Positions 8,806 through 17,916 of a stretch of DNA of 64,000 bases are shown piece after piece (position 1 is the stretch's first letter; the number at the start of each line of letters is the position of its first letter). This DNA comes from Flagellimonas lutaonensis (GTDB lineage Bacteria > Bacteroidota > Bacteroidia > Flavobacteriales > Flavobacteriaceae): NCBI RefSeq assembly GCF_000963865.1, contig NZ_CP011071.1, positions 934,501 through 998,500 of the forward strand, read 5' to 3'. Below the pieces are notes generated by a model, which saw only the letters and a program-made list of their open reading frames with translations, did not search any database and had not been told where the DNA came from. The position numbers and the translations under genes were made by a program.

Positions 8806-9516
8806 ATGCAGACAAACAAAATTATTATGGCAAAATTGATTCTATTTTTTCTTTTCTTATTTTCTACAATCTTGTATGGGCAAGAAGGGGAGATTATATA
8901 CAAAACATATACAACAGATACACATAAAAGAGATTCTGAATACGCTAAGCGATTAGCAAATGAAATTGATCAGATGAAATTTTCTTTGAGATATACATCA
9001 GAAAACTCAATATTTGAATATATCCCCTATGTTACTCAAGATGAAAGAACAGCTAAATTAGCTCGGGTCGCTACAAATGCCTTGATGGAATGGTATCAAG
9101 ACTCTAAAAAAAGAACCGCCTTTTATTATTATAAGATTCGAGGAAAAAAGTATACTATAGTCAATGATTCTCATATGAAAGACTGGGAGCTATCTAATGA
9201 GTCTAAAACAATAGATGAATTTAAAGCCTATAAAGCTACTTTAAAGGTCTTCAATGAAAGAACTTCAACGTACAGCATTGTGGAAGCGTGGTATACTCCA
9301 AAATTATCTTTACCTTATGGCCCGGCAGGTTATGGTGGGCTACCTGGACTTATTCTAGAATTGAAAAAAGGTTCAATAGTCTACGTAATGGAGGAGGCTA
9401 CTATGAATCCAAGAGAAGGAATAAAGAAATTCGAAGTACCCAATATAACCAATCCTATAAGCGAAAGTGATTTTGTCAAGCTACTAAGGGCGAGTAGAAA
9501 AGTAACACCTGACTAA
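8806..9516 (+). CDS. GLPGLI family secreted protein
   Basis: About 236 residues. A signal peptide is present whether translation starts at 8806 or at the second ATG, 8827 (MAKLILFFLFLFSTILYGQ, the more usual form). The name-giving motif occurs as YGGLPGLILELKKG near residue 177, in the family's typical context of a polar beta-rich domain followed by that motif. Function of the family is not established. GLPGLI genes are commonly followed by a large CarboxypepD_reg/outer-membrane beta-barrel gene, and that is what follows here after an 18-bp gap. Exported to the periplasm or outer membrane by inference. Island cargo with AT-rich codon use. Confidence 0.88.
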   Translation: MQTNKIIMAKLILFFLFLFSTILYGQEGEIIYKTYTTDTHKRDSEYAKRLANEIDQMKFSLRYTSENSIFEYIPYVTQDERTAKLARVATNALMEWYQDSKKRTAFYYYKIRGKKYTIVNDSHMKDWELSNESKTIDEFKAYKATLKVFNERTSTYSIVEAWYTPKLSLPYGPAGYGGLPGLILELKKGSIVYVMEEATMNPREGIKKFEVPNITNPISESDFVKLLRASRKVTPD

Positions 9517-9534
9517 TACAATCTGAATTATTAA

Positions 9535-12192
9535 TTGGAGTTGTTGAAATCATTTATTCTACCAATTGCTTTTATCACTCTTTTTAATTTAAATGTTTCT
9601 TCACAGGAGCAAGTTTTTTTTATTGGAAAGGTAACAGATTCGTTAAACATAGGCCTTGAGGGCGCAAATATATTGCTTCTAAACAAAGAAGGTAAGTTTC
9701 CCCCGTCTTTTGGAATTTCTGGTGTTGATGGCCGTTTTAGAGTTCCCATACGTTCCAACAATACCTATGAACTAAAAATATCTTTTATAGGATACCAAAG
9801 CATTGAAAAAAATTTGCAGGTCAAAGATAAGGACTTGGCAATGGATTTTGTAATGTATGAATCCCCTAACATTCTTGAAGAAGTAGTAATTAAATATAAG
9901 CCCGCCTTACAGATTAAGAAAGATACTTTGTTATATCAAGTAGACTCCTTTGCGTCGGGAAAGGAGCGCAAATTAGCTGAGCTATTAAAAAAGTTACCTG
10001 GAATAGATGTGACTAAAGACGGTGAGGTAATTGTTAACAATAAGAAGGTGACTAAAGTATTGGTTGAGGGTAAAACTTTTTTTGATGGTAGAACAAAAAT
10101 GGCTGTTGAAAATATTCCTGCGGACGCCATTAATGAAGTGCAGATAATCGATGGTTTTAATGAAACTTCTTTTTTGAAGGAATTTATAGATTCTGAAGAT
10201 ATGGCTATGAATCTGGTGTTAAAGGAAGATAAAAAAAAGTTTGTTTTTGGAGATATAGAAGCGGGTTTAGGTGTAGAAGAAAAGTATCGCTTTCATCCAA
10301 GCTTGTTTAAATACGGACCAAAATTTATTTCAAACTTAATTGCCGATTATAATAATACTCCCGAAAGGTCTTTCACAATAAGAGACTATATTTCATTCGA
10401 AGGGGAACTTACCCCAGAAAAATTTAGGGAAATTCTAAAATCTCCAGTAGCCCGATTTATATCACAAAGTGATTTTAATAAAAATGATCATTTTTTTGCA
10501 GGATTAAACAACCAATGGAATCCTGATGAAAAAAATGAGCTCCGCCTTTTTGCAATTGGACTCAAAGATGACTATGAATCAAATATGTTCAGCAGCCGAA
10601 TATATCTAGCAAATCAAAACCCAGAAAGAAGGGTAAATTCTGCCAATAGTTCAAGTCGCCTCAACCTTCTTAAATTAAATTATAAGTTTACACCCCAAGA
10701 GAATTTTAAATTGTCATTTTTGGCAGAATATAGCGGAGCAAAGAACACCTCAAAGGAAACCAATATTACTATGTCAGATGTTGAAAGTGATTATACCTCT
10801 TCAAATAATCTACGGGATGAGAATCTAGAGATTAGTCTTGATGTGGCAAAAAAGTTCACTGAAAATAACTCTGCGGTTGCTAATTTAGCCTATTATTGGT
10901 ATGACTCGAATAAAATTCAGCAATGGGATAGCAACATAAATTTTTATCCGAATTCACTAAACCTTATGACTGCCAATCGGTATTTGTTGCAAAGCCCAGA
11001 AGTAAGTAAGCGGAATGAATTTAAATATGATATAAAGGACTATTATAAACCTTCTCGTACGAACCTGCTTACATCAAAAATCAAAGGTGAAATAAATAAC
11101 ATCAAAATAAATACAGGTTTAGGACAATTACTAGATTCTGATTCGTTATTTGAAATATCCAACTTCAATAATTTTTTTTCGAGTACATATGCTAACATTT
11201 TACTTGGACTGGGATATAAACAAATTTTTGGTGATTTTAATTTAAACTTTGATTTGGATTATCAATACTTATATTGGATTGATAAATTTGATGATAGAAG
11301 ACAGTCAGTTGTCAATCAAAATTTATTGCCAGAATTTAGTCTGGAGTGGCAAAGAAGTGATAATTTTAATATCTCTTTTTCTTATAGTAAAGAAAGGTAC
11401 GCACCCTTTTCGTTTCAAAGATTTCCAGGCCTAAGGCTCCAAGATTTTAATATAATTTATGGAGGCCAAGCTAATCTTCAACAATCCATTTCGGAAACAT
11501 TTGTTTTAAAGGCAAGCAATTATAGGCCTTACGGTCTTAGCATCTATACATCATTAAGTTATAGTAAATATCGAAATCAGATAATTAATTCGTTTAATTT
11601 TTCAGGGATAAGTGGCTCAATTACTCCAATTAATGTACAAGACGATGGAGATAGATATAACATTAATTTGCGTTTAACTTATGGTCGACCATATTGGAAG
11701 ATGTCCGTAAATAATATATGGAGCGAAAACTCTTTTCCTACTTTTTACAATAGCATTTTAGCTACCAATAAGGCAAAGACATTAATTAGTGATTTTAATA
11801 TGAAGACTTTATTTGAAGACTATCCAAATATTGCAATAGGTCTCCAGAATAATTTTTCAATAAATGAAAGCTTGAACTTCTCTAATAAAACGAATCTACT
11901 AGATGCTGAGATACAATTCAATTATGATATAAAAGATTGGAAGATTGAAGGGTCCTACAAACAGACCCTTTATAATAACCTAACAGAGAGCAATAAGTTC
12001 GACTACAATAATATTGGTGCCTCTATTTTTTATAACAAAGAGGACTCTCCATGGGAATTTGGTGTAAATGGTTTTAATCTTGGCAATTCAAAAAGGATAA
12101 TATCAAACAGTACTTCATCACAACTTTTTCAAGAGTCTACAACATTACTTTTTCCAAGGACTATAATGCTCAACATTTTTTATAAATTTTAA
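9535..12192 (+). CDS. Outer-membrane beta-barrel protein with carboxypeptidase-like regulatory domain (GLPGLI partner)
   Basis: An 885-residue protein. The N-terminus holds a signal peptide (to about residue 24, NVSSQ), a CarboxypepD_reg-like domain (about 27-105, with GLEGANILLLN and VDGRFRVPI), then a plug-like domain (about 115-230, LAELLKKLPGIDVTKDGEVIVNNKKV). The remainder alternates amphipathic strands typical of a TonB-receptor-like barrel and ends in aromatic NIFYKF, as expected for an outer-membrane porin. No ATG precedes the signal peptide in frame. A TAA lies at 9532-9534, so a TTG start at 9535, 9541 or 9544 is required. Probably co-transcribed with the GLPGLI gene. Substrate unknown. 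Confidence 0.85.
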   Translation: MELLKSFILPIAFITLFNLNVSSQEQVFFIGKVTDSLNIGLEGANILLLNKEGKFPPSFGISGVDGRFRVPIRSNNTYELKISFIGYQSIEKNLQVKDKDLAMDFVMYESPNILEEVVIKYKPALQIKKDTLLYQVDSFASGKERKLAELLKKLPGIDVTKDGEVIVNNKKVTKVLVEGKTFFDGRTKMAVENIPADAINEVQIIDGFNETSFLKEFIDSEDMAMNLVLKEDKKKFVFGDIEAGLGVEEKYRFHPSLFKYGPKFISNLIADYNNTPERSFTIRDYISFEGELTPEKFREILKSPVARFISQSDFNKNDHFFAGLNNQWNPDEKNELRLFAIGLKDDYESNMFSSRIYLANQNPERRVNSANSSSRLNLLKLNYKFTPQENFKLSFLAEYSGAKNTSKETNITMSDVESDYTSSNNLRDENLEISLDVAKKFTENNSAVANLAYYWYDSNKIQQWDSNINFYPNSLNLMTANRYLLQSPEVSKRNEFKYDIKDYYKPSRTNLLTSKIKGEINNIKINTGLGQLLDSDSLFEISNFNNFFSSTYANILLGLGYKQIFGDFNLNFDLDYQYLYWIDKFDDRRQSVVNQNLLPEFSLEWQRSDNFNISFSYSKERYAPFSFQRFPGLRLQDFNIIYGGQANLQQSISETFVLKASNYRPYGLSIYTSLSYSKYRNQIINSFNFSGISGSITPINVQDDGDRYNINLRLTYGRPYWKMSVNNIWSENSFPTFYNSILATNKAKTLISDFNMKTLFEDYPNIAIGLQNNFSINESLNFSNKTNLLDAEIQFNYDIKDWKIEGSYKQTLYNNLTESNKFDYNNIGASIFYNKEDSPWEFGVNGFNLGNSKRIISNSTSSQLFQESTTLLFPRTIMLNIFYKF

Positions 12193-12294
12193 ATTCTTTT
12201 ACTCTCAAGTATTTGTTAGGAAACTCTTTAAACAAGCTGCTTATGAAGGCTTCCCTGTTTTTCGTACAGTTTAAAAATCAATTATTTTTAGCTT

Positions 12295-12561
12295 ATGAAG
12301 AAAAGCAGATTCACGGAAGCACAGATTGTGTCCATGCTCCACCAGTACGATTCGGGAATGAAGGTCACCGACATCTGTCGTGACAAGGGTATCACCACGG
12401 CCACCTTTTACAGTTGGAAGCGCAAGTACGGTGGTATGGACGCCCAACAGCTCAAGGAGCTCAAGTCTTTGCAGGAAGAAAACAGGAGACTCAAGGCGAT
12501 GTACGCAGACCTGAGCCTTGACCATAGGATTTTAAAGGACATCATCGAAAAAAAGCTTTGA
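12295..12561 (+). CDS. IS3-family OrfA (HTH protein)
   Basis: An 88-residue protein with a Tnp_1-type HTH (RFTEAQIVSMLHQYDSGM then DICRDKGITTATFYSWKRK) and a C-terminal leucine zipper (LKELKSLQEENRRLKAMYADL) that multimerises the transposase. The 3' end contains a run of seven A residues followed by G (12548-12555), a classic slippery site. OrfB lies in the -1 frame relative to OrfA, so a fused OrfAB transposase is expected by programmed -1 frameshifting here. Confidence 0.92.
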   Translation: MKKSRFTEAQIVSMLHQYDSGMKVTDICRDKGITTATFYSWKRKYGGMDAQQLKELKSLQEENRRLKAMYADLSLDHRILKDIIEKKL

Positions 12562-13388
12562 GGCCTTGCGGGCGCAGGGAACTGGCGGAAGGCATCGTAA
12601 AGGAAGAGGGGCTGAGCATTTCACGTGCTTGTACGATAGTATGCCTTTGCCGTTCGATGTGGTACTATCGGAGCCGTCGTGACGATACGCAGGTCATCGA
12701 CAAGTTGACGGAACTTGCAGAGGCCAAGCCGAACCGGGGCTTCGACTGGCTCTATAACCGCATGCGCAAGCAAGGCCATAAATGGAACCGTAAACGTGTA
12801 CTGAGGGTCTACCGGTTCTTGGGCATACAACTAAGGAGAAAGACCAAGAAGCGATTGCCCAAGCGGATAAAGGAGCCGCTGGAGGTACCCGATGCCCCAA
12901 GGGAGGTATGGAGCGCGGACTTCATGTCCGACAGCCTGATAACGGGAAGGAACTTCAGGGTGTTCAACCTGATGGACGATTTCAACCGTGAGGCACTTTG
13001 TATGAAAGGAAACTTCTCCATGCCCGGAATAAGGGTGGTGGAGTACCTAAGGGAGGCCATAGAGATCCATGGCAAGCCCTTGGCCATAAGAGTGGACAAC
13101 GGCCCCGAATTCCTATCCAGAGTCTTTGTCAACTATTGCGAAGTGGAGGATATCGAGATAAAATACATACAACCGGGCAAGCCGAGCCAGAACGGTTTTA
13201 TCGAAAGGTTCAACCGGACATATCGCGAAGATGTACTCGATGCCCATTTGTTCAGGGACATCGAGGAAGTAAATATGGAAACGGAACGCTTCAGGGAGGA
13301 ATACAATCGGTTCCATCCCCATAAGTCTCTGGGAAGAAGCAGCCCGAAAGAATTTTTAGAGGTTTTTCAAAGGGGCATGCCCCTTTGA
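12558..13388 (+). CDS. IS3-family OrfB transposase (rve integrase core)
   Basis: About 276 residues overlapping OrfA by 4 bp in the -1 frame. No ATG start exists. TTG at 12558 is the nominal start, but synthesis as OrfAB through the A-run at 12548 is more likely. An HTH_21-like segment (residues about 45-95, KPNRGFDWLYNRMRKQG) precedes the catalytic core with VWSADFMSD (Asp), IRVDNGPEF (Asp) and NGFIERFNRTYREDVL (Glu). The intact core suggests the element is still functional. Confidence 0.92.
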   Translation: MRPCGRRELAEGIVKEEGLSISRACTIVCLCRSMWYYRSRRDDTQVIDKLTELAEAKPNRGFDWLYNRMRKQGHKWNRKRVLRVYRFLGIQLRRKTKKRLPKRIKEPLEVPDAPREVWSADFMSDSLITGRNFRVFNLMDDFNREALCMKGNFSMPGIRVVEYLREAIEIHGKPLAIRVDNGPEFLSRVFVNYCEVEDIEIKYIQPGKPSQNGFIERFNRTYREDVLDAHLFRDIEEVNMETERFREEYNRFHPHKSLGRSSPKEFLEVFQRGMPL

Positions 13389-13498
13389 AAAAACATTTTG
13401 TTTAATTTAACCGCTGTACGAAAAAGGGTAAGTCTTCACTTATAATTATATTTTAATTTTTTCCAATTGTTCAATAATAAATAACCTCATTTATTTTG

Positions 13499-13603
13499 AT
13501 GAAAAAAGAGCAACAACATACTTTCATAAGTATTGATGGTATTATTACTAAATCGTTTTTGTACCATCCATTTTGTAAAGATTGGATAAGCCGGGTAAAG
13601 TGA
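13499..13603 (+). pseudogene. Truncated open frame cut by IS21 copy 2
   Basis: An ATG at 13499 in AT-rich island sequence opens a short frame (MKKEQQHTFISIDGIITKSF) that continues to CKDW just before the IS21 end at 13583, then stops inside the IS at 13601-13603. It looks like the 5' end of a cargo gene whose remainder was lost. The length is too short to assign a family. Low confidence that it was a gene. Confidence 0.35.
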
Positions 13604-13673
13604 CCCACCTTCGCCGGATGAAAGTGACCAGTGTAAACGAACTGCTCAGATTTGATCTATCCGTGGGTTAAAC

Positions 13674-14411
13674 TTAGTTTTTATTTTTCAATTTTCTTCT
13701 CATTGATTCTCCTTTTATATCTATTCTGTGTGCCGTGTGCACCAAACGGTCCAGGATGGCATCGGCCAGTGTTTTTTCACCTATAATGTCGTGCCATACT
13801 TCGACAGGTAGCTGTGATGCTATTATGGTGGATCTTTTGCCGTGCCTGTCCTCGATGATCTCCATCAGGGAGTGGCGGTTTATGTTGTCCAGGGGCTTCA
13901 GCCCAAAATCATCCAATATGAGCAAGTCCTGTCTTTCCAATCGGTTTATCTGTTTCAGGTAGGAACCGTCGGCCTTGGAGGTCTTTAGCAGGGTGAATAG
14001 TTTGGCGGTGTTGAAGTACATTGTTCTATACCCCATCGAGCAGGCCTGGTGGCCAATGGCGGAGGCCAGATAACTTTTGCCCACGCCCGTACTGCCCGTG
14101 ACAAGTATGTTCTCCCTTTTTCGGATAAAGCCGCAGGAGCCGAGCCGCTGTACAAGATTTTTGTCCAGTTGGCGCGATGGACGGTAGTCCAAGGCCTCCA
14201 TAACGGCCGTGTACCTGAACCTTGCGGACTTGGTCAATCGCTCTATCCTGCGGTTGCGGCGGTCGTCCCATTCGCTCTGGATGAGATAGGCGATGAGCTC
14301 GTCATTGGTGTAGGTGGTATCGGCACCTCCGGTTTCCATTGTTGTGGCGAAGGCCCTGTGCATTCCAAAGAACCTCATTTGTTTCATCAGTTCCATTGTT
14401 TTTTCGTTCAT
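13674..14411 (-). CDS. istB: IS21 helper ATPase IstB, copy 2
   Basis: A 245-residue AAA+ protein with Walker A GSTGVGKSY and Walker B LLILDDFGLKPLDN, the same layout as copy 1. Clear residue differences occur throughout (MNEKTMELMKQMRFFGMH at the start, with a two-residue insertion around residue 28). It follows istA with a 24-bp gap. Confidence 0.94.
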   Translation of the reverse strand: MNEKTMELMKQMRFFGMHRAFATTMETGGADTTYTNDELIAYLIQSEWDDRRNRRIERLTKSARFRYTAVMEALDYRPSRQLDKNLVQRLGSCGFIRKRENILVTGSTGVGKSYLASAIGHQACSMGYRTMYFNTAKLFTLLKTSKADGSYLKQINRLERQDLLILDDFGLKPLDNINRHSLMEIIEDRHGKRSTIIASQLPVEVWHDIIGEKTLADAILDRLVHTAHRIDIKGESMRRKLKNKN

Positions 14412-14435
14412 ATGTTCTGTTTTTAAGTGTTGTTT

Positions 14436-15980
14436 TTATTCATAGTATTTTCCGCCCCTTATGTTCTTGTGCTCGGGCATTTCCAGATCCCCGTCGATAC
14501 CTTCATCAATTTGGTCCCATCCCTTCTTTAAGATGCGCTCGACCATATTGTAATTGTACGCTCCATATTCCGAGGCACGTTTGCAGGCGTTCTCAAGACG
14601 TTCCCTTCCATACTTTTTGGCAAGGTGCAATATGCCAAGACAGGATTTATAGGATTGTTCCGGGTGCTGTTTCTTTTCCAATATGGCGATGATGTACCCT
14701 TTGCAGTGTTCGCCGATATTGCCTGCCCAACCAATGAACCTCTCACTGCTCCATTCGCTCACAAAGCGGTGGTGCGATGGCATATGGTCGGCCAGGGTGG
14801 TATAGCCATATTTCTTTTTGTTCCTTTTATGTACCGCGAACCTTTCGTGTTTATGGTAAATCTCGACGATGCTGTCGGTATAGACCAGCTTGACCTGTTT
14901 GCCGATATGGCGATAGGGAACACTGTAATAGTGCTTGTCCTTCCCAAAATAGATATGGCTGTTCTTGTGCACGGTACCTCGGGCATACCTTTTTATCTCA
15001 TAGCGTTTTTCGGGCAAGGGCATCAGTTCTTGCCTCTCTATCTCAAGGAACAATGAACAACGGGAGTATTCCCTCCCCCTAAATGACATTCCATTGTGCT
15101 TCTCTAACAGCTCCCATATCGCTTTGTTGATATCTGTGATGTTATGGAAGGTCCGGTTCCGTAAAGGGGCGAACACCCTAGTGTAGATTATCTTCACGGC
15201 GTTCTCCACTATGGCCTTGTCCCTTGGCCTGTAGGTACGTGTGGGCAGTACGGCTGTTTCGTAATGTTCGGCAAAGTCCGCGAATACCTTGTTCAAACTA
15301 GGTTCGTAACGACTGCTCTTTGTCACGGCCGATTTGAGGTTATCGGGCACCAAGGCCTTTGGCACGCCGCCATAGAACCATAGGGCGTTCTCGGTACAAC
15401 GTATAAAATCTTCCAGTTTTTGGCTTGCGCAGGCCTCCACATAGGTATACTGGCTGCTGCCCAGTATGCACACGAACACTTCCAGTTCCTGAAGTTCGCC
15501 GGTGTCCCTGTCGACGATATGGAGTTTCTTTCCCGTGAAGTCGATAAAGAGCTTGTCGCCGGCCTTATGCTCCATGTGCATCACGGGCGAGGTCTCCTTG
15601 CGCCATTCGGCGTACCAATACTTGAACTGTGAGAGCCTGAACCCATCGGGGTGCTTCGCATAATATTCCTCCCACAGCAATCGTCGCGTAACGCCCGTCT
15701 TGCGGAGTTCCTTGTCAAAGTGGGGAAAGTACTGCCTTAGGGTCAGCAGGCGTTGGCTCTTCGGCCTTTGCCCGTCCTTAAAAAGATTGTGGAGTTCCTC
15801 CAGGGTCATCTTCTCCACTTCGTACCCCGTGAAACGGTACCGCTTGAAGAATTCGATGTACTTTCTAATGGTAACGCGGGATATGCCCAATTGCTGGCTT
15901 ATCCGTCGCTTGCTTACACCAGAGGTGTAGAGCTTATAAATCAGTTTTATTTTTCGCATATCTATCTGCTTGTTCGCCAT
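14436..15980 (-). CDS. istA: IS21 transposase IstA, copy 2
   Basis: A 514-residue DDE transposase with N-terminal HTH (RISQQLGISRVTIRKYIEFF) and core motifs LFIDFTGKK, VPDNLKSAV and DKAIVENAVKI. The second catalytic Asp is preceded by Pro rather than the Thr of copy 1. Open from start to end with no frameshift, so the element may be competent despite its deleted flank. Confidence 0.95.
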   Translation of the reverse strand: MANKQIDMRKIKLIYKLYTSGVSKRRISQQLGISRVTIRKYIEFFKRYRFTGYEVEKMTLEELHNLFKDGQRPKSQRLLTLRQYFPHFDKELRKTGVTRRLLWEEYYAKHPDGFRLSQFKYWYAEWRKETSPVMHMEHKAGDKLFIDFTGKKLHIVDRDTGELQELEVFVCILGSSQYTYVEACASQKLEDFIRCTENALWFYGGVPKALVPDNLKSAVTKSSRYEPSLNKVFADFAEHYETAVLPTRTYRPRDKAIVENAVKIIYTRVFAPLRNRTFHNITDINKAIWELLEKHNGMSFRGREYSRCSLFLEIERQELMPLPEKRYEIKRYARGTVHKNSHIYFGKDKHYYSVPYRHIGKQVKLVYTDSIVEIYHKHERFAVHKRNKKKYGYTTLADHMPSHHRFVSEWSSERFIGWAGNIGEHCKGYIIAILEKKQHPEQSYKSCLGILHLAKKYGRERLENACKRASEYGAYNYNMVERILKKGWDQIDEGIDGDLEMPEHKNIRGGKYYE

Positions 15981-16116
15981 GGTGCTTTTTTAGCAAAAAA
16001 AGCACTTCGCCATTTAGAGATAGATCTAATCTAAAGGTGGTACACTTTGGCCCGGCGCGGGGGGGTCAGTTTCGTCCGGCCAGCTATGGTCACTTTAACC
16101 CGGCGAGGGTGGTATA

Positions 16117-16857
16117 CTATGTCCGGCGTTTCCAATCTACCACATCCAATGCATAGGTTTTGTTTCGCTTTGGGTTTGTTTTCAGTACCTTGATACTTTC
16201 CACAAAGTTTCTTGGTATGATATCATTGGTTTCCAGTTCTCCAAAGATTGCACTGAGTACCGTTCTTGTATTGTTCCGGTTTCGTGCGCTACTTGAAACC
16301 AATATTCCATTGAGATAGGAATTCACGAGTTTCTTGTCCAATTCCAGGATGTTCCGTTGCAGAAAAGACTTTTTCTCCAAGTGTTTTTTAAATTGTCCCA
16401 ACCTGCTGCGATAGTCCCTTTCCGAAGATTCACTTAACGACTTTTTCTTTAGCTTGTAGGCAAAATCCAGCGCCTCTTCCACCGAGTATTTATTCTCTGC
16501 CTTAAAGTTGGAGTTGTAAGGGGAATAACCGTGCTTCAGCGCCTCATGGAGTGCTTCCCTGACCAGTTCGAAGTGCATTAAGCGCTCCTTCTTCGTTTTG
16601 TACTTTCGGTTGAACTTCATGGTGATGTTCGGTTGCCTTACCATGAGTGGATTCCCGTGTCTATCCTTTTGTACGGGATGCTCATAGGAATAATAAATGT
16701 ACCAGCGTTTGGAGGTGTCGAAGGACTTTCCGCCATGGTAGAGTTTAGGCTCGGTATATTTCTTGCTGATGCCCATTTTTTGTGCGGTCGCGTGTACGCT
16801 TTGCAAGATACCAAAAAAATAATCCATTGAATTCAGTTTTATTTTTCTGATTTTCAA
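16117..16857 (-). pseudogene. Tyrosine-type integrase, N-terminal part only, truncated by IS21 copy 2
   Basis: Native sequence runs from about 16857 to 16135 (about 241 residues). The last residues, WKRRT, come from the IS end. An N-terminal arm-type region (residues about 40-110, RWYIYYSYEHPVQKD) is followed by a SAM-like core-binding domain (about 125-215, SLSESSERDYRSRLGQFKKHLEK). The catalytic domain with the Arg, His-x-x-Arg and Tyr residues is missing. The first in-frame start is TTG at 16857, and ATG at 16827 is an alternative. It begins 12 bp from the tRNA-fMet repeat and reads away from the tRNA, the standard position of an island integrase. Family call is from domain layout and position. 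Confidence 0.8.
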
Positions 16858-16869
16858 TGGATTAAGGTA

Positions 16870-16943
<74 letters not shown>

Positions 16944-16953
16944 ATGTGGATGG

Positions 16954-16984
16954 CAAATATACAACGGTTTCTTTTATTGGCAAA
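16954..16984 (-). promoter_or_regulatory. Promoter of tRNA-fMet
   Basis: On the minus strand TTTG (16981-16984), exactly 19 bases, then TATATTTG (16954-16961), matching the Bacteroidota housekeeping consensus TTTG-N19-TAnnTTTG. The -7 box is about ten bases from the tRNA 5' end. Confidence 0.85.
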
Positions 16985-17037
16985 ACCTTTAAAGAATAAC
17001 GCCCATTAAACTTAGGGCTTGGGCCAACTTGCTACTA

Positions 17038-17874
17038 TTATTTTTGCATTCGCTTCAAATACGAAAGGCTTTTAGGTATTTGTCCCATTGACCGTGAAGA
17101 TTCATCTTCAATAAACATATACTCCACTCCTATTTTCTTTGCTTCGGCCACTATAGCGGCTATATCGATTTGCCCCGTGCCCAATACCACATTGGTTTCC
17201 ACATCTGAGGTACCATTCTGATTTCCTTTCACTCCCTTTCTACAATCCTTCAGGTGCATCAATTTGAACTTATCGGGATATCTTCGTAACCATTCCAAAG
17301 GATCCTCTCCTGGATAGGCAAACCAATACACATCCATTTCAAAATCGAAGAACTTTGCATTTTCAATCATGTAATCCATCAAAAGTGCTTCTCCATAAGG
17401 TCTGAACTCATAACCATGTGGGTGATAGGCCAACGTGATGCCTTCCTTATTCATTTTTTTGCCGGCCTCATTGAATACCTTTAAGGCGCGCTTGGTCTCT
17501 TCGATGGTAAAGATGGTATCCTTATGGGGTATCCAAAAGCAAACAGCGTATTTGGCCCCGTAGGCCTTGGCCCTTGCGATTACAGTTTCTGGCGAATCGG
17601 CCAATTCTTCGAAAGGGGCGCTTACACTCACCATTTTTAAACCATTTTTTTCAAGAAGGCCCTTGTAGGCTTCCATGGTATAGCCATAGGTTCCTCCATT
17701 GCCGTCCTCTAAATTGGTTATGCCCCATGAACTAATTTTCTCAAAGGTGCCCGGCACATCTTTTTCAAACTGGTGCCGCAAACTGTAAAGCTGCAATCCT
17801 ATTTCCTGTGCCAAGACCGGTGAATAAAGAATACATGAACCAAACAGCAAAAGAAGAATAGGTTTACATTTCAT
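17038..17874 (-). CDS. Secreted sugar phosphate isomerase/epimerase family protein (xylose isomerase-like TIM barrel)
   Basis: A 278-residue protein with a signal peptide (residues 1-22, ending VLAQ) and a TIM-barrel domain of the AP-endonuclease 2/xylose isomerase-like type. Typical segments are IGLQLYSLRHQFEKD at the start of the barrel, LAYHPHGYEF, FDFEMDVYWFAYPGED, LMHLKDCRKG and EYMFIEDESS, supplying His, Asp and Glu metal ligands. Last gene of the ten-gene operon, 42 bp after the second Gfo/Idh gene. Homologues often accompany DUF1080 and Gfo/Idh genes in keto-sugar loci. The exact sugar is unknown, and the signal peptide places it in the periplasm or outside. Confidence 0.85.
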   Translation of the reverse strand: MKCKPILLLLFGSCILYSPVLAQEIGLQLYSLRHQFEKDVPGTFEKISSWGITNLEDGNGGTYGYTMEAYKGLLEKNGLKMVSVSAPFEELADSPETVIARAKAYGAKYAVCFWIPHKDTIFTIEETKRALKVFNEAGKKMNKEGITLAYHPHGYEFRPYGEALLMDYMIENAKFFDFEMDVYWFAYPGEDPLEWLRRYPDKFKLMHLKDCRKGVKGNQNGTSDVETNVVLGTGQIDIAAIVAEAKKIGVEYMFIEDESSRSMGQIPKSLSYLKRMQK

Positions 17875-17916
17875 AACATCAACAAATTATGCAAGAACCA
17901 TGTTTTAAGATCGGTG

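Larger units (their letters stand above)
12253..13428 (+). mobile_element. IS3-family insertion sequence (IS407-like)
   Basis: Inverted ends TTTTTCGTACAG (12258-12269) and its complement (13414-13425) enclose an orfA/orfB pair, with CCC and GGG just outside. Exact termini are uncertain by a few bases. I see no convincing target duplication: the flanks are GGCTT on the left and TAAGT on the right. OrfA resembles the IS407 group in KVTDICRDKGITTATFYSWK and YGGMD. Confidence 0.88.
13583..16134 (-). mobile_element. IS21-family insertion sequence, copy 2
   Basis: Length 2552 bp, opposite orientation to copy 1. Termini begin TGGATAAGCCGGG on the left and, inverted, TGGAAACGCCGGAC on the right (ends at 16134), with internal AAAGTGACCA repeats. 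The ends resemble copy 1, but the genes differ, so this is a related element rather than a duplicate. The flanks (AAAGAT on the left, ATCTAC on the right) show no direct target duplication. The right flank lies within the integrase and the left flank in an unrelated frame, so sequence next to the element appears to have been deleted after insertion. Confidence 0.9.

Noticed and set aside
12230-13440. Target-site duplication of the IS3 element
   Set aside because: Flanks just outside the inverted ends do not match for 3-5 bp under any boundary I tried.
5834-16134. Recombination between identical IS21 copies as the origin of the inversion
   Set aside because: The two elements are in opposite orientation, but their IstA and IstB sequences differ at many positions, so they are separate elements.
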